Source of the DNA: Nonomuraea turcica
GTDB taxonomy: Bacteria > Actinomycetota > Actinomycetes > Streptosporangiales > Streptosporangiaceae
Direction: 5' to 3'
Length of the DNA stretch: 64,000 bases
Assembly (NCBI RefSeq): GCF_030718205.1
Contig: NZ_JAUZQF010000019.1
Location: forward strand, 124,001 to 188,000
Shown here one piece after another: positions 52,289-60,608 of the stretch (position 1 is the stretch's first letter; each line of letters begins with the position of its first letter). The position numbers and the translations under genes are program-made. The notes below the pieces were generated by a model. The model made no database searches. It worked only from the letters and a program-made list of their open reading frames with translations, and had not been told where the DNA came from.

Positions 52289-53809
52289 CTACTTTTCGGT
52301 CGAAATTCTCCTTCCAGATGAACGCTGGGTTACGTGTGCGGCGGCCAGCACCGCTGCGCGGACAATTGCCGTCGGCGTGTAAAGGTCCTTGTCATGCCAC
52401 AGCGGAGGGTAATCCGATAAATCGCCTACATGGGTGAGGAACGTGTAGCCACGCGCCGCCGCCTGCCGGCACCGTTCGTCCGGCTCTGGCCCTGAGAGCA
52501 GCAGTGTCTGCACAGCGTACGCCGTCTCCTCCGGTATGCCCGTCCACCGGCCCCATGATCCGTCGTCGCGCTGGGTCGCCAGTACCCATTCCCGGGCGGC
52601 GCGCACTGTGTCCGCGTATTCCGGCCCTCCGAACTCGCCGAGCGCCAGAGCACAGCTGAGGGTGGCGTAGTAGGGGGAGGCATGCCACCTGTCGCTCCAA
52701 CTCCCGTCGGGCCGCTGCCGCACGGCCAGCCAGCACGCCACGCGCGCCATCAAAGGCCGGTACGTGCCCGCCGTCTCCGGCCTGGCCCGCACGTACTCCC
52801 CGAACGCGTCGAGCACATGGGCGTTGACGCTGACCGAGAAGCCGTCCTCGCCCTGCCAGGTGCAGAAGTGCTCCCCGGTGTCGAAGGCCTTGAGCGACTC
52901 GGGCTCGCACGGCATGCCGAGCAGCGCGAGCGCATGGAGCGCGACGCTGGTCGTGTCGGCGTCGGCCGGCAGCCCGGCCCCGGCGGGAGTGCCGTTCGGG
53001 CCGATCGCGGCCCGCAGGTCCGCGGTCATTTCCGGTGGCAGCTCCACCGGCACGCCTGCCCTGAGCAGCCAGCTCAGCACCCAGCCGCGCTCGAAGACCG
53101 TGATGGGCAGCCCGACGGGGACGGGCCCGCCGTACCGCTTCGCTACCGCCTCCAGGTGCCTCCTGGCCAAGTCGGCCGAGTCGGGCGGCGCAACAGTGTC
53201 CAACCAGGCGGCCGTCGCCGCGGGTGAGGCACCGACAGTGCCGATAGGCGTGGGGCTCACGGCGCTGGTGATGGAAGCCGTTGCGCCCACCACCTCGAGG
53301 GCGTGCAGGAGTTTCTGTGGCGGCTCGCCGCCGGACTCCAGAAGGTGCCGCACCATGCCGAGGCGCCTGCCGTCCATGCCAGGTGGCAGGGGCAGCGGCT
53401 CAGCGCACCCGTGGTGGTTGATGAGCGAGACGAGGTACGGCACGATCAGGTCGATCGCCGGCGTGTCGGGCAGCTCGCGTGGCTCCTGGAGCATCGACCG
53501 CAGCGCCTTCAGCCCAGCGCGCGCGGCCGGCATGAGCACGGCCGGATCGCCATCGCCCCGGGCCGCAGCGGTGAGCAGTGCCTCGGTGGCGCTCAGGGTG
53601 GGCACGAGCCCGTAGCCGTCGGGGGCGCCCCAGAATCCGTCGTCGCGCTGCTCGCCCAGCAGGTACGCCACCCGCTCGCGCTGCCCGACCAGCCAGGGGG
53701 CGATCGTGACCAGCCGCCCGGTCTCGTAGACCGAGGGGGATACCTGGCCCCAGGGCTTGGCCATGAGCCCGGAGACGAGGTCATTGGCCTCGCGGAAGAC
53801 GTCGATCAC
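52289..53809 (-). CDS. Class II (type B) diterpene cyclase
   Basis: 506 aa from GTG in a GTGA overlap with the class I synthase gene. It has the squalene-cyclase-like alpha/alpha barrel repeats with QW motifs (QRDDGFWG near 54, RQRPDGSW near 360, QRDDGSWGRW near 400). The acid motif is DADTT at 283-287, a DxDTT variant of the DxDD general acid site. It should protonate the terminal alkene of geranylgeranyl diphosphate and give a bicyclic (labdane-type) diphosphate. Length equals that of actinobacterial class II cyclases. Product stereochemistry cannot be told from sequence. Confidence 0.88.
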   Translation of the reverse strand: MIDVFREANDLVSGLMAKPWGQVSPSVYETGRLVTIAPWLVGQRERVAYLLGEQRDDGFWGAPDGYGLVPTLSATEALLTAAARGDGDPAVLMPAARAGLKALRSMLQEPRELPDTPAIDLIVPYLVSLINHHGCAEPLPLPPGMDGRRLGMVRHLLESGGEPPQKLLHALEVVGATASITSAVSPTPIGTVGASPAATAAWLDTVAPPDSADLARRHLEAVAKRYGGPVPVGLPITVFERGWVLSWLLRAGVPVELPPEMTADLRAAIGPNGTPAGAGLPADADTTSVALHALALLGMPCEPESLKAFDTGEHFCTWQGEDGFSVSVNAHVLDAFGEYVRARPETAGTYRPLMARVACWLAVRQRPDGSWSDRWHASPYYATLSCALALGEFGGPEYADTVRAAREWVLATQRDDGSWGRWTGIPEETAYAVQTLLLSGPEPDERCRQAAARGYTFLTHVGDLSDYPPLWHDKDLYTPTAIVRAAVLAAAHVTQRSSGRRISTEK

Positions 53810-54648
53810 GACTCGGCCCAGAAGTCGGAGAGGCCGTAGAAGCCGGCGCTGTAGTGGATCTGCCAGGCGAGGTACTCCGCGGCGCGCGGGTACGCGTTCC
53901 GCAGCGGCTCGATCAGCTCGGTCGCGTCCTCGGTCAGCTCTGACAGCCGCTCGATCACTTCGTCTAGCTCCATTCCCAGCGTGAATGCGTTGACGTCTCC
54001 TGAGCCGGACTCTCTGCGCCGGGTGGCCAGGTCGTTGAGCAGGCGCAGACAGCGCTGCACGGCGTCGGCGGCCGGGCGCAGCCGGTCCAGGTCGCCGAGT
54101 GCCTCGACCAGCCCTGTGTGAATCCAGTGCGACAGGCCGATGAAGAGTGCGCCGCAGCTGTCGGCGTTGGCCAGGTACTCCTGCCTGGTGGGCGGGCGCT
54201 CGGAGCCGCTCCAGTCCCATTCGCGCGCCATGGCGCGAAGCATGCGTTCGAGCTGATCGCGCCAGGCGCGGTCGAGCTCAGGCGGGGCGGCCAAGTCCGA
54301 TCGCAGGTCCGCGACGAAGGCGGCCGCCTGTGATTCGGGCGCGGCCCCGCCCGCCGCGGCCAGGCACTCTCCGACCAGGGCGCCGACCTGCTCTCGCGAG
54401 CTCGCCTCCTCGTCGATCAGCCGGTCCAGGGCGAAGACCAGCAGTGAGGCCCGGTTCACGGCGCGCAGGCCCTCGACCGTCGCCCAGGGCGCGCAGAACG
54501 CGCCGGCCATGGCCAGCGCGCCGTACAGCCCGGCGTCGAACGACTTCTCAGGGAAGAGCCCGTCGTAGCGGGTCGCGAACCTGGCCAGTTCGCGGCCGCT
54601 CGCGACGGCCAGGGCGCACGTTCGCCCGGTCTCGAAGTAGTCGCTCAC
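53806..54648 (-). CDS. Class I terpene synthase acting after the class II cyclase
   Basis: 280 aa from GTG in a GTGA overlap with the P450 gene. Metal-binding motif 1 is DRLIDE (Asp75-Glu80), a DxxxDE form instead of DDxxD. The NSE/DTE triad is intact: NDLATRRRE with Asn205, Thr209 and Glu213. The C-terminal WQIHYSAGFYGL corresponds to the usual WxxxxxRY region, with Gly in place of the expected Arg. It would ionise the diphosphate made by the partner cyclase. Short for a class I synthase (about 300-340 aa). Confidence 0.8.
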   Translation of the reverse strand: MSDYFETGRTCALAVASGRELARFATRYDGLFPEKSFDAGLYGALAMAGAFCAPWATVEGLRAVNRASLLVFALDRLIDEEASSREQVGALVGECLAAAGGAAPESQAAAFVADLRSDLAAPPELDRAWRDQLERMLRAMAREWDWSGSERPPTRQEYLANADSCGALFIGLSHWIHTGLVEALGDLDRLRPAADAVQRCLRLLNDLATRRRESGSGDVNAFTLGMELDEVIERLSELTEDATELIEPLRNAYPRAAEYLAWQIHYSAGFYGLSDFWAES

Positions 54649-55988
54649 CGCCGTCCCACCGGCACCAGCGTCATCGACAGGCCGGCGGTGGGACGCAGCG
54701 AGGAGGCCAGCCGGGGAGTCACGGAGCCGTCGTGGTGCACGATCGGGCGGTACTTCCGCAGGATGCCGGCGATCAGAAGGGGCGCCTCCATCATGAACAG
54801 GTGCTGCCCGAGGCACACATGCGGGCCCGCGCCGAACGGCCAGTACGCGTACCGGTGCCGCTTGGCCTCGTTCCCCGGCGCGAAGCGCTCGGGGTCGAAC
54901 TCCAGCGGCCGGTCCCAGAACCGCGGCAGCCGATGCGTCAGATAAGGGCTCAGCATGACGGTGGAGCCGGCCTCAATGGTGACCCCGTCGACGACGTCCG
55001 TCTCGACCGCCTTGCGCGGCAGGATCCAGCCCGGCGGGTAGAGCCGTAGCAATTCGGTGACGAACATTCTGAGGTAGACCAGGTCGGGCAGGTGCGAGGT
55101 GCTGACGGGGTCGTCGCCGACCACCCGCTCGACTTCCTCGTACAGCTTGGCGGCGACGTGCGGGTACGCCTGCAGCACCGGCCAGGCCCAGGTCAGCGCG
55201 GTCGCCGAGGTCTCCGTCGAGGCCCCGTGCATGGCGACCAGGTCGTCCCTGATGCGCCTGTCGCCGTCGGTACCCTCGATGTCCTGGCGGGCCTTGACCA
55301 GCCTCGAGACGACGTCGTCCCCCTCCTGGTCCTGCGATCTGGCCTGCTGGATGCGTGGGTAGACGACCTCGTCGATGGTCTTGATCGCGCGCTTGAACGA
55401 CTGATCGCCCGGCATCGGGAACAGCTCCGGCACGAACGGCATCAGCAGGCGGATGGCCTTGGCGGTGACGGCGACGTCGTATGCGGGCACAAGTCGGTTG
55501 ATGTCCGCCACGGAGATCTTCGCTCCGAAGAACAGCCGTACGATCGTCGGGTGCACGATGGCGGACACGCCCTTGGCCACGTCGAAGGGCCGCCCGGGGG
55601 TGATCGTCTCCTCAATGAGCTCGTTGATGATCTCGGCCATGCGCTCGGCGAGCGAGTTCACGTACTTGGCCGTGAACAGCGGCTGAAGGATCTTGCGGCT
55701 CTCCGCCCAGCTCTCGCCGTCCGACAGGATGCCTTCGCCCAGCAGCGGGGCCAGCGGGTCCCAGAACATGCCCTCGCGCACATAGTTCGGCTGCTTCCTG
55801 GCGAGCACGTGCTGGACGTGGTCGGGATGGGTCACCAGATACGGGCGGAAGGGGCCCATGCTCAGCCGGACGAGATCCCCGTTGGCCTGCATGCCGGCTT
55901 CTTCGAACGCGTTGACGGGGACGCGCGCATGTCTCGTGAGCCTACGGAGGAAAGGCAACGTTCTGGTGGGAGCGGCGTCAATCGCCAC
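54645..55988 (-). CDS. Cytochrome P450 of the diterpene cluster
   Basis: 447 aa. Haem-thiolate loop FGAGPHVCLGQHLFM with Cys392, K-helix ExxR at Glu312-Arg315 (ELLRLYPP), and I-helix HGASTETS near 254-261 (a variant of AGxDT with Thr). PERF-like FDPERFAP near 364. It belongs to the CYP-type hydroxylases, likely oxidising the diterpene skeleton. First gene of the minus-strand operon; its start faces the GGPP synthase gene across 130 bp. Redox partners are not encoded here. Confidence 0.93.
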   Translation of the reverse strand: MAIDAAPTRTLPFLRRLTRHARVPVNAFEEAGMQANGDLVRLSMGPFRPYLVTHPDHVQHVLARKQPNYVREGMFWDPLAPLLGEGILSDGESWAESRKILQPLFTAKYVNSLAERMAEIINELIEETITPGRPFDVAKGVSAIVHPTIVRLFFGAKISVADINRLVPAYDVAVTAKAIRLLMPFVPELFPMPGDQSFKRAIKTIDEVVYPRIQQARSQDQEGDDVVSRLVKARQDIEGTDGDRRIRDDLVAMHGASTETSATALTWAWPVLQAYPHVAAKLYEEVERVVGDDPVSTSHLPDLVYLRMFVTELLRLYPPGWILPRKAVETDVVDGVTIEAGSTVMLSPYLTHRLPRFWDRPLEFDPERFAPGNEAKRHRYAYWPFGAGPHVCLGQHLFMMEAPLLIAGILRKYRPIVHHDGSVTPRLASSLRPTAGLSMTLVPVGRR

Positions 55989-56029
55989 TGTTTTTCCTCC
56001 ATCGCATACGGTGTCCGTCTCACATCACG

Positions 56030-56049
56030 GACATTTCCTGACAAATGTC
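56030..56049. promoter_or_regulatory. Inverted repeat GACATTT-N6-AAATGTC in the diterpene divergent promoter
   Basis: Perfect 7-bp arms with a 6-nt spacer, containing the smaller palindrome TGACA-AA-TGTCA in its right half. It sits 42 bp from the P450 start and 69 bp from the GGPP synthase start. Candidate operator shared by both divergent units. Confidence 0.5.
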
Positions 56050-56069
56050 AACCGTTGAGGTGGAGTATC

Positions 56070-56085
56070 ACATGCTTATGCATGT
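56070..56085. promoter_or_regulatory. Inverted repeat ACATGC-TTAT-GCATGT upstream of the GGPP synthase
   Basis: Perfect 6-bp arms around a 4-nt centre, 33 bp before the TTG start of the synthase, in the -10 region. A second candidate operator of the cluster. No regulator gene lies inside the cluster. Confidence 0.45.
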
Positions 56086-56118
56086 AGATTCAAGATCGTA
56101 CTTGGGTAGGAGTTCCGT

Positions 56119-57144
56119 TTGAATCTCAGCCATCCGCCCGCCGGCCCACTGGGCGGCGGCGTCATGGAGCGTTACCGGCGTCTGCTCGAGCCGGCGCTCC
56201 GCGAGGCCGTCTCGGTCCTGCATCCGTGGGGCGCCAGGATGGCCGCGTTCGCGCTGGGCTGGTCGGACGCGGATGGCAGGCCGTACCACGGGGACGGCGG
56301 CAAGGGCGTGCGGCCTGCCCTCGCCATGCTCAGCGCCGAGGCGGTCGGAGCCCCGGCCGAGTCGGCGCTGCCGGCGGCGGTCGCGGTGGAGCTGGTGCAC
56401 GCGTTCTCGCTGGCGCACGACGACATCATCGATCACGACGAGCGGCGCAGGCACCGCGAGGCGCTCTGGAAGGCGTACGGCGTGGGGCCTGCGCTGCTCA
56501 CCGGCGACGCGCTTCTCGCCCTGGCCGTCCAGCAGCTCGCCGGGACGCCGGAGGCCATGAAATTCCTGTCGGCGGCATTGGTCGAGCTCGTGCACGGGCA
56601 GAGCGCCGACATGGCCTTCGAGAACCGGCCCTGGCGCGGGCACAAAGAGGTCACCATCGGCGAGTACACGGAGATGGCCGCGGGCAAGACCGGCAGCCTG
56701 CTGGGGGCCGCCGCGGCGGCCGGCGTGGCTCTGGGCGGGGGTGCGCCCGAGGTCGCAGACCGGATGTGGGCCGTCGGCCGCGACCTGGGTGTGGCCTTCC
56801 AGATCGCCGACGACATGCTCGGCATCTGGGGCGATCCTCGCATCACCGGCAAACCGGTCCACAACGACCTGCGGCGCGACAAGAAGACGCTACCGGTCCT
56901 CGCCGCCCTCGCCACCGACTCGCCGGCCGCCCGTGAGCTGTCGGCCGTCCTGTCGGCCGGTGTCAAGGACGAGCAGTCGGTACGACAGGCCGCCCGCCTC
57001 GTTGAGGAGGCCGGCGGCCGCACCGCCGCCCAGGCCATGGCCGACCGGTATGTGTCGGCGGCCCTGGACTCCTTGGACGCCTGCCTCCCGAACGCCACCG
57101 ACCTCCGCACCCTCTGCGCCGCTCTAGTCAACCGCACCCACTGA
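56119..57144 (+). CDS. Geranylgeranyl diphosphate synthase (polyprenyl synthetase)
   Basis: 341 aa from TTG 56119, supported by AGGAG 6 nt upstream; an in-frame ATG 45 nt later (MERYRRLL) is the alternative. First aspartate-rich motif DDIID at residues 101-105, second DDMLGIWGD at 231-239, with GGKGVRPALAML ahead. The enzyme condenses isopentenyl diphosphate to a C20 (or similar) chain, feeding the two cyclases opposite. Chain length is inferred from cluster partners. A hairpin CACCCC-GGC-GGGGTG follows downstream, nearer to the next gene. Confidence 0.9.
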   Translation: MNLSHPPAGPLGGGVMERYRRLLEPALREAVSVLHPWGARMAAFALGWSDADGRPYHGDGGKGVRPALAMLSAEAVGAPAESALPAAVAVELVHAFSLAHDDIIDHDERRRHREALWKAYGVGPALLTGDALLALAVQQLAGTPEAMKFLSAALVELVHGQSADMAFENRPWRGHKEVTIGEYTEMAAGKTGSLLGAAAAAGVALGGGAPEVADRMWAVGRDLGVAFQIADDMLGIWGDPRITGKPVHNDLRRDKKTLPVLAALATDSPAARELSAVLSAGVKDEQSVRQAARLVEEAGGRTAAQAMADRYVSAALDSLDACLPNATDLRTLCAALVNRTH

Positions 57145-57322
57145 CCCATGCCCCGACGGGCTCGGTTCCCCACCCCGCATCCGCCTTCGGCTGCACCGGT
57201 CCCTTCGGCCGCACGTGCTGCCGCTCGCCTTTGTCGTGCGCTTGGCGCGTCGGGCGCGCGTCCAGCGGGCGGGGCGGTGGCCGGTGCGTGTGTTCCTTGG
57301 CGCACCGGCCTGCCGACGAGCC

Positions 57323-57337
57323 CACCCCGGCGGGGTG
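57323..57337. terminator. Hairpin CACCCC-GGC-GGGGTG after the aldo-keto reductase
   Basis: Perfect 6-bp stem, 3-nt loop, lying 3 bp after the aldo-keto reductase stop on the minus strand. It would also face the convergent GGPP synthase transcript. No T-run. Confidence 0.4.
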
Positions 57338-57340
57338 CGG

Positions 57341-58270
57341 TCAGGGGCGGGAGGCCTCGTCCAGGAGGGCGAGCTCCTCCGCGCTCAGCGTCAGCTCGGC
57401 GGCCGTGATCAGGGCCTGCAGTTGCTCGACGCTGCGCGCGCTGGCGATCGGCGCCGTGATCGTCGGCTGGGCGGCGAGCCAGGCCAGCGCCACCGAGGCC
57501 GGGTGGACCACACGCTCGGCCGCCACCTTGGTCAGCGCCTCCAGGGTGCGCCGCCCGTGCTCCGTGGCCAGGTATTCGCCGGCCTTGCCCGCCCGCGGGC
57601 TCTCGACGGTGACGCCGGGCGCGTACTTTCCGGTCAGGAAACCGCGCGCCAGCCCGAAGTACGGCGTGCTGCCGAGCCTCTCCTTGGCCACCACATCCCG
57701 CAGCTCGCCCTCGTAGCCACGCTCGACCAGGTTGTACTCCTGCTGCAGCGCGACGTATCTGACCAGCCCCTCCTCGTCGGAGATCTTGAGTGCCTCCGCC
57801 AGCCGGGCGGCGCTGTGGTTGGACGCGCCGGCGTAGCGGATCTTGCCCTCGCGCACCAGCGCGTCGAAGACGGCCAGCGACTCCACCATCGGCGTGTCGT
57901 GGTCGTCCACGTGTGCCCAGTAAAGGTCGATGTAGTCGGTACGGAGCCGCCGCAGCGAGTCCTCGACCGCCGTGCGGATGGTCGCCGGGGCCAGGCCCCG
58001 GAGCCCTTCGAGCATGCCGACCTTGGTGGACAGGACGAGCGAGTCGCGGTTGTGCCGGTGGGCCAGCCACTCACCGATGATCATCTCGGACGCGGAGTCG
58101 CCGGTCGCCCAGTACGGATAGACGTCGGCGGTGTCGAGGAAATTGCCGCCGTTCTCGACGTACTCGTCGAGGACCGCGAACGACGTCTCCTTGTCCGCCG
58201 TCCAGCCGAAGACATTGGTGCCGAGCGCTATCGGGAAAACGGACAGGTCCGTGGTACCTACTGATCTCAT
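57341..58270 (-). CDS. Aldo/keto reductase
   Basis: 309 aa. Catalytic and cofactor motifs of the superfamily: GGNFLDTADVYPYWATGDSA near residue 42 (Asp and Tyr of the tetrad), LSTKVG with Lys near 80, and TDYIDLYWAHVDDHD with the active-site His near 120. C-terminal PIASARSVEQLQALI binds NADPH phosphate. It reduces carbonyls with NADPH. Its stop is 196 bp from the GGPP synthase end (convergent), so a link to the diterpene pathway is only possible, not shown. It is transcribed from the TetR/MFS side, 116 bp after the MFS gene. Confidence 0.92.
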   Translation of the reverse strand: MRSVGTTDLSVFPIALGTNVFGWTADKETSFAVLDEYVENGGNFLDTADVYPYWATGDSASEMIIGEWLAHRHNRDSLVLSTKVGMLEGLRGLAPATIRTAVEDSLRRLRTDYIDLYWAHVDDHDTPMVESLAVFDALVREGKIRYAGASNHSAARLAEALKISDEEGLVRYVALQQEYNLVERGYEGELRDVVAKERLGSTPYFGLARGFLTGKYAPGVTVESPRAGKAGEYLATEHGRRTLEALTKVAAERVVHPASVALAWLAAQPTITAPIASARSVEQLQALITAAELTLSAEELALLDEASRP

Positions 58271-58386
58271 CCCGCCATTATCCGCGCATCCCATGAGGAG
58301 GCTTCGATGGCACTCCGATGACGCGATTGCCTGGTCGGCGCGTCGGTCCCCGGCGGCCCCGCGCAGCGGCGCGCCTCGGATGCGGC

Positions 58387-59919
58387 TCAGCGATGACCGG
58401 CGGACAGGTCGAGGCCGCGCGGCGTCAGCAACCACACCAGCACCGCGCCGGCCAGCATCAACGCCGCGCCCGCCCCGCTGGTCAGAGCGAGCGAGTGGGT
58501 GAAGGCCGCCATCGCCTGCTCGGCCAGCCGCACGCCCTCCGCGCTCAGCTGAAAGCCTTCCGCGCCCAGCTCCCTGGCCACGTCGATCGCGCCGCCCAGG
58601 GACTCCCGCGCGACCGCGGCGGCCGGCCCGTCGTAGTCCAGCCCGCCGCGGTAGACGGCAGCCGCCACGCTGCCGAGCACGGCCACGCCGAGCGCCCCGC
58701 CGATGTCGTAACTGGTCTCCTCGATGGCCGCCGCGCTGCCCGACTTCGCCGCGGGCGTACCCGACATGATCACCGCGGAGGCGATCGCCAGAGCGCCGTT
58801 CCCGATGCCGATCAGCGTCAGCGCGCCCGCCACCGGCCAGTAGTCCAGCGGCGCCGGCGCCAGGAAGAGCAGCAGGAACCCCGCCGCCGTCACCGCCGGC
58901 CCGCCCGCCAGCACCGTACGGGCGCCGATCCTGGCCGCCAGCGACGGAGCCAGCGGCGAGGCCACGAGCGCGGCCAGCGCCGCCGGCAGCAGCCGCACGC
59001 CCGTCTCCAGCGGCGAGTAGCCCTGCACCAGCTGCATCCACTGCGCGAGCAGCAACAACACCGCGCCCATCGCGATCGCGGTGGTCAGCGCCGTCGTCAC
59101 CCCGGCGGAGAAGGGGCCGCTGCGGAACAGCCGGAGTTCCAGGAGCGGATCCGGCCGGCGCAGGCAGCGCAGCACGAACCAGCCCAGTGTCACCGCCGCG
59201 ACCGCGGTCGCCAGCAGGGCGCCGGCCGAGGCGGGGCCGTACTTGCCGAAGCTTTTGACGGCGTACACCAGCGTCACCATGCCGGCCATCGACAACACCG
59301 TGGCGAGCGCGTCCCAGCGGCCGGGGCTGGGGTTCCTGGACTCGGGCAGCAGCACCAGCCCCGCGCCGATCGCCGCCGCCATGACCGGCACGTTCACCAG
59401 GAACGCCGCATGCCACGTGAAACGCTCCAGCAGCAGCCCGGCCAGGATCGGTCCCAACGCGGCGCCCACCGCGGCCATCGCCGACCATATGCCCAGCGCC
59501 TTGGCCCGCTCGCCGGGGTCGGGGAACAAGTTACGGATCATGGACAGCGTAGACGGCGTGATCATGGCGCCGCCGACGCCGAGCAGCGCCCGCACCGCGA
59601 TCACCTCCGCCGGGGCGTCCGCCGCCAGCACCGCCAGCGAGGCCAGCCCGAACACCGCGAACCCGGTCAGCAACATCCGCTTGCGACCCCACCGATCGCC
59701 CAGCGCGCTCACCGTGACCAGCAGCCCCGCCAGCACGAGCCCGTACGCGTCCACGATCCACAACAGCTCGATGGAACTGGGCCGCAGGTCCTCGGAGATG
59801 GCGGGCAGCGCGACGTTGAGCACGGTCATGTCCATGACCACGAGCAGCACGGCGGCCGACAACACGGCCAGGCCGGCCCATCGCCGCTTCGCCGAGACCG
59901 GCGACGTGGTGATCGTCAT
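58387..59919 (-). CDS. MFS drug exporter, DHA2 (14-helix) family
   Basis: 510 aa with 14 predicted helices and a GGAGG site before ATG. Motifs: VVMDMTVLNVALPAI (DHA2 motif D1 region), ALGDRWGRKRMLL between helices 2 and 3, and the antiporter motif C-like ALGPILAGLL. It probably exports a hydrophobic or cationic compound using the proton gradient. ATGA overlap with the upstream TetR gene makes it its direct target. Confidence 0.93.
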   Translation of the reverse strand: MTITTSPVSAKRRWAGLAVLSAAVLLVVMDMTVLNVALPAISEDLRPSSIELLWIVDAYGLVLAGLLVTVSALGDRWGRKRMLLTGFAVFGLASLAVLAADAPAEVIAVRALLGVGGAMITPSTLSMIRNLFPDPGERAKALGIWSAMAAVGAALGPILAGLLLERFTWHAAFLVNVPVMAAAIGAGLVLLPESRNPSPGRWDALATVLSMAGMVTLVYAVKSFGKYGPASAGALLATAVAAVTLGWFVLRCLRRPDPLLELRLFRSGPFSAGVTTALTTAIAMGAVLLLLAQWMQLVQGYSPLETGVRLLPAALAALVASPLAPSLAARIGARTVLAGGPAVTAAGFLLLFLAPAPLDYWPVAGALTLIGIGNGALAIASAVIMSGTPAAKSGSAAAIEETSYDIGGALGVAVLGSVAAAVYRGGLDYDGPAAAVARESLGGAIDVARELGAEGFQLSAEGVRLAEQAMAAFTHSLALTSGAGAALMLAGAVLVWLLTPRGLDLSAGHR

Positions 59920-60488
59920 GCTTGCCTCCGGGGTGCGGCGCCGTGCAGGAACATCTCGAGGAGCAGACGGGGGGCGTCCCGGCGGGCGATGTCGCCGCGG
60001 CGCAGGCCGTCTCGCACGGCCACGAGCAGGCCGTAGACGGCGTCGCTGATCCAGCGGACGGGCAGCTGGGCGCTCAGCAGGCCCGCGCGCTGGGCGGCGG
60101 TGTAGAACGCGATCTCGCGTTCCTCCAGCTCCTCGACGCGGCGCGACAACTCGGGGTGGACGGCCAGTGCGTAGTCGGTGAGGCCGAAGCCGTATTCGTC
60201 GGCGACCTCGATCAGGCCGGTGAGCAGCGCGTTCAGCGCCTTCTCCAGCCTCGCCCCGTCCTCTGAGGCGCTCGCGGCGTCCAGGCCGGCGGCCAGCTGC
60301 ACGCGCTCCCACTCGTCGTGGCCGCGGCGGGCCAGCGCCAGCATCAGCTCCTCGCGGCTGCTGAACTGCCGGTGCAACGTGGCCCTGCTGATCCCGACCG
60401 CATCGGCGAGCTGCGCCATGGAGGCGGACGGGTCCCTGTTGAGGTGCTGGATCGCCGCCCTCATGATCTGCTCCCGGCTCATCGCCAT
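59916..60488 (-). CDS. TetR-family repressor of the MFS exporter
   Basis: 190 aa. HTH at residues 22-45: SMAQLADAVGISRATLHRQF. Overlaps the exporter by 4 nt. A nearly perfect 34-bp palindromic operator begins 13 bp upstream of its start, so it most likely represses its own operon and responds to the exported compound. Confidence 0.92.
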   Translation of the reverse strand: MAMSREQIMRAAIQHLNRDPSASMAQLADAVGISRATLHRQFSSREELMLALARRGHDEWERVQLAAGLDAASASEDGARLEKALNALLTGLIEVADEYGFGLTDYALAVHPELSRRVEELEEREIAFYTAAQRAGLLSAQLPVRWISDAVYGLLVAVRDGLRRGDIARRDAPRLLLEMFLHGAAPRRQA

Positions 60489-60500
60489 CTTGACACCCCC

Positions 60501-60534
60501 GTATCATCTGAGACAAATCTGTCTCATATGATAC
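60501..60534. promoter_or_regulatory. 34-bp nested palindromic TetR operator
   Basis: Arms GTATCAT (60501-60507) and ATGATAC (60528-60534) enclose arms GAGACA and TGTCTC around AATC. Of 17 symmetric pairs 15 match. It lies between the TetR/MFS operon and a divergent TetR gene, over likely promoter sequence (TTGACA at 60490-60495 on the plus strand). Confidence 0.75.
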
Positions 60535-60608
60535 ACAGATGCCTCGTAGTGGGGAGGACAGGAAAGCGCCACGCTTCCCGGCATGGCGATGAAGCCGCAG
60601 GTGGGGTT

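Noticed and set aside
57128..57325. 65-codon minus-strand frame in the gap after the GGPP synthase
   Set aside because: No ribosome site, composition typical of non-coding high-GC DNA.
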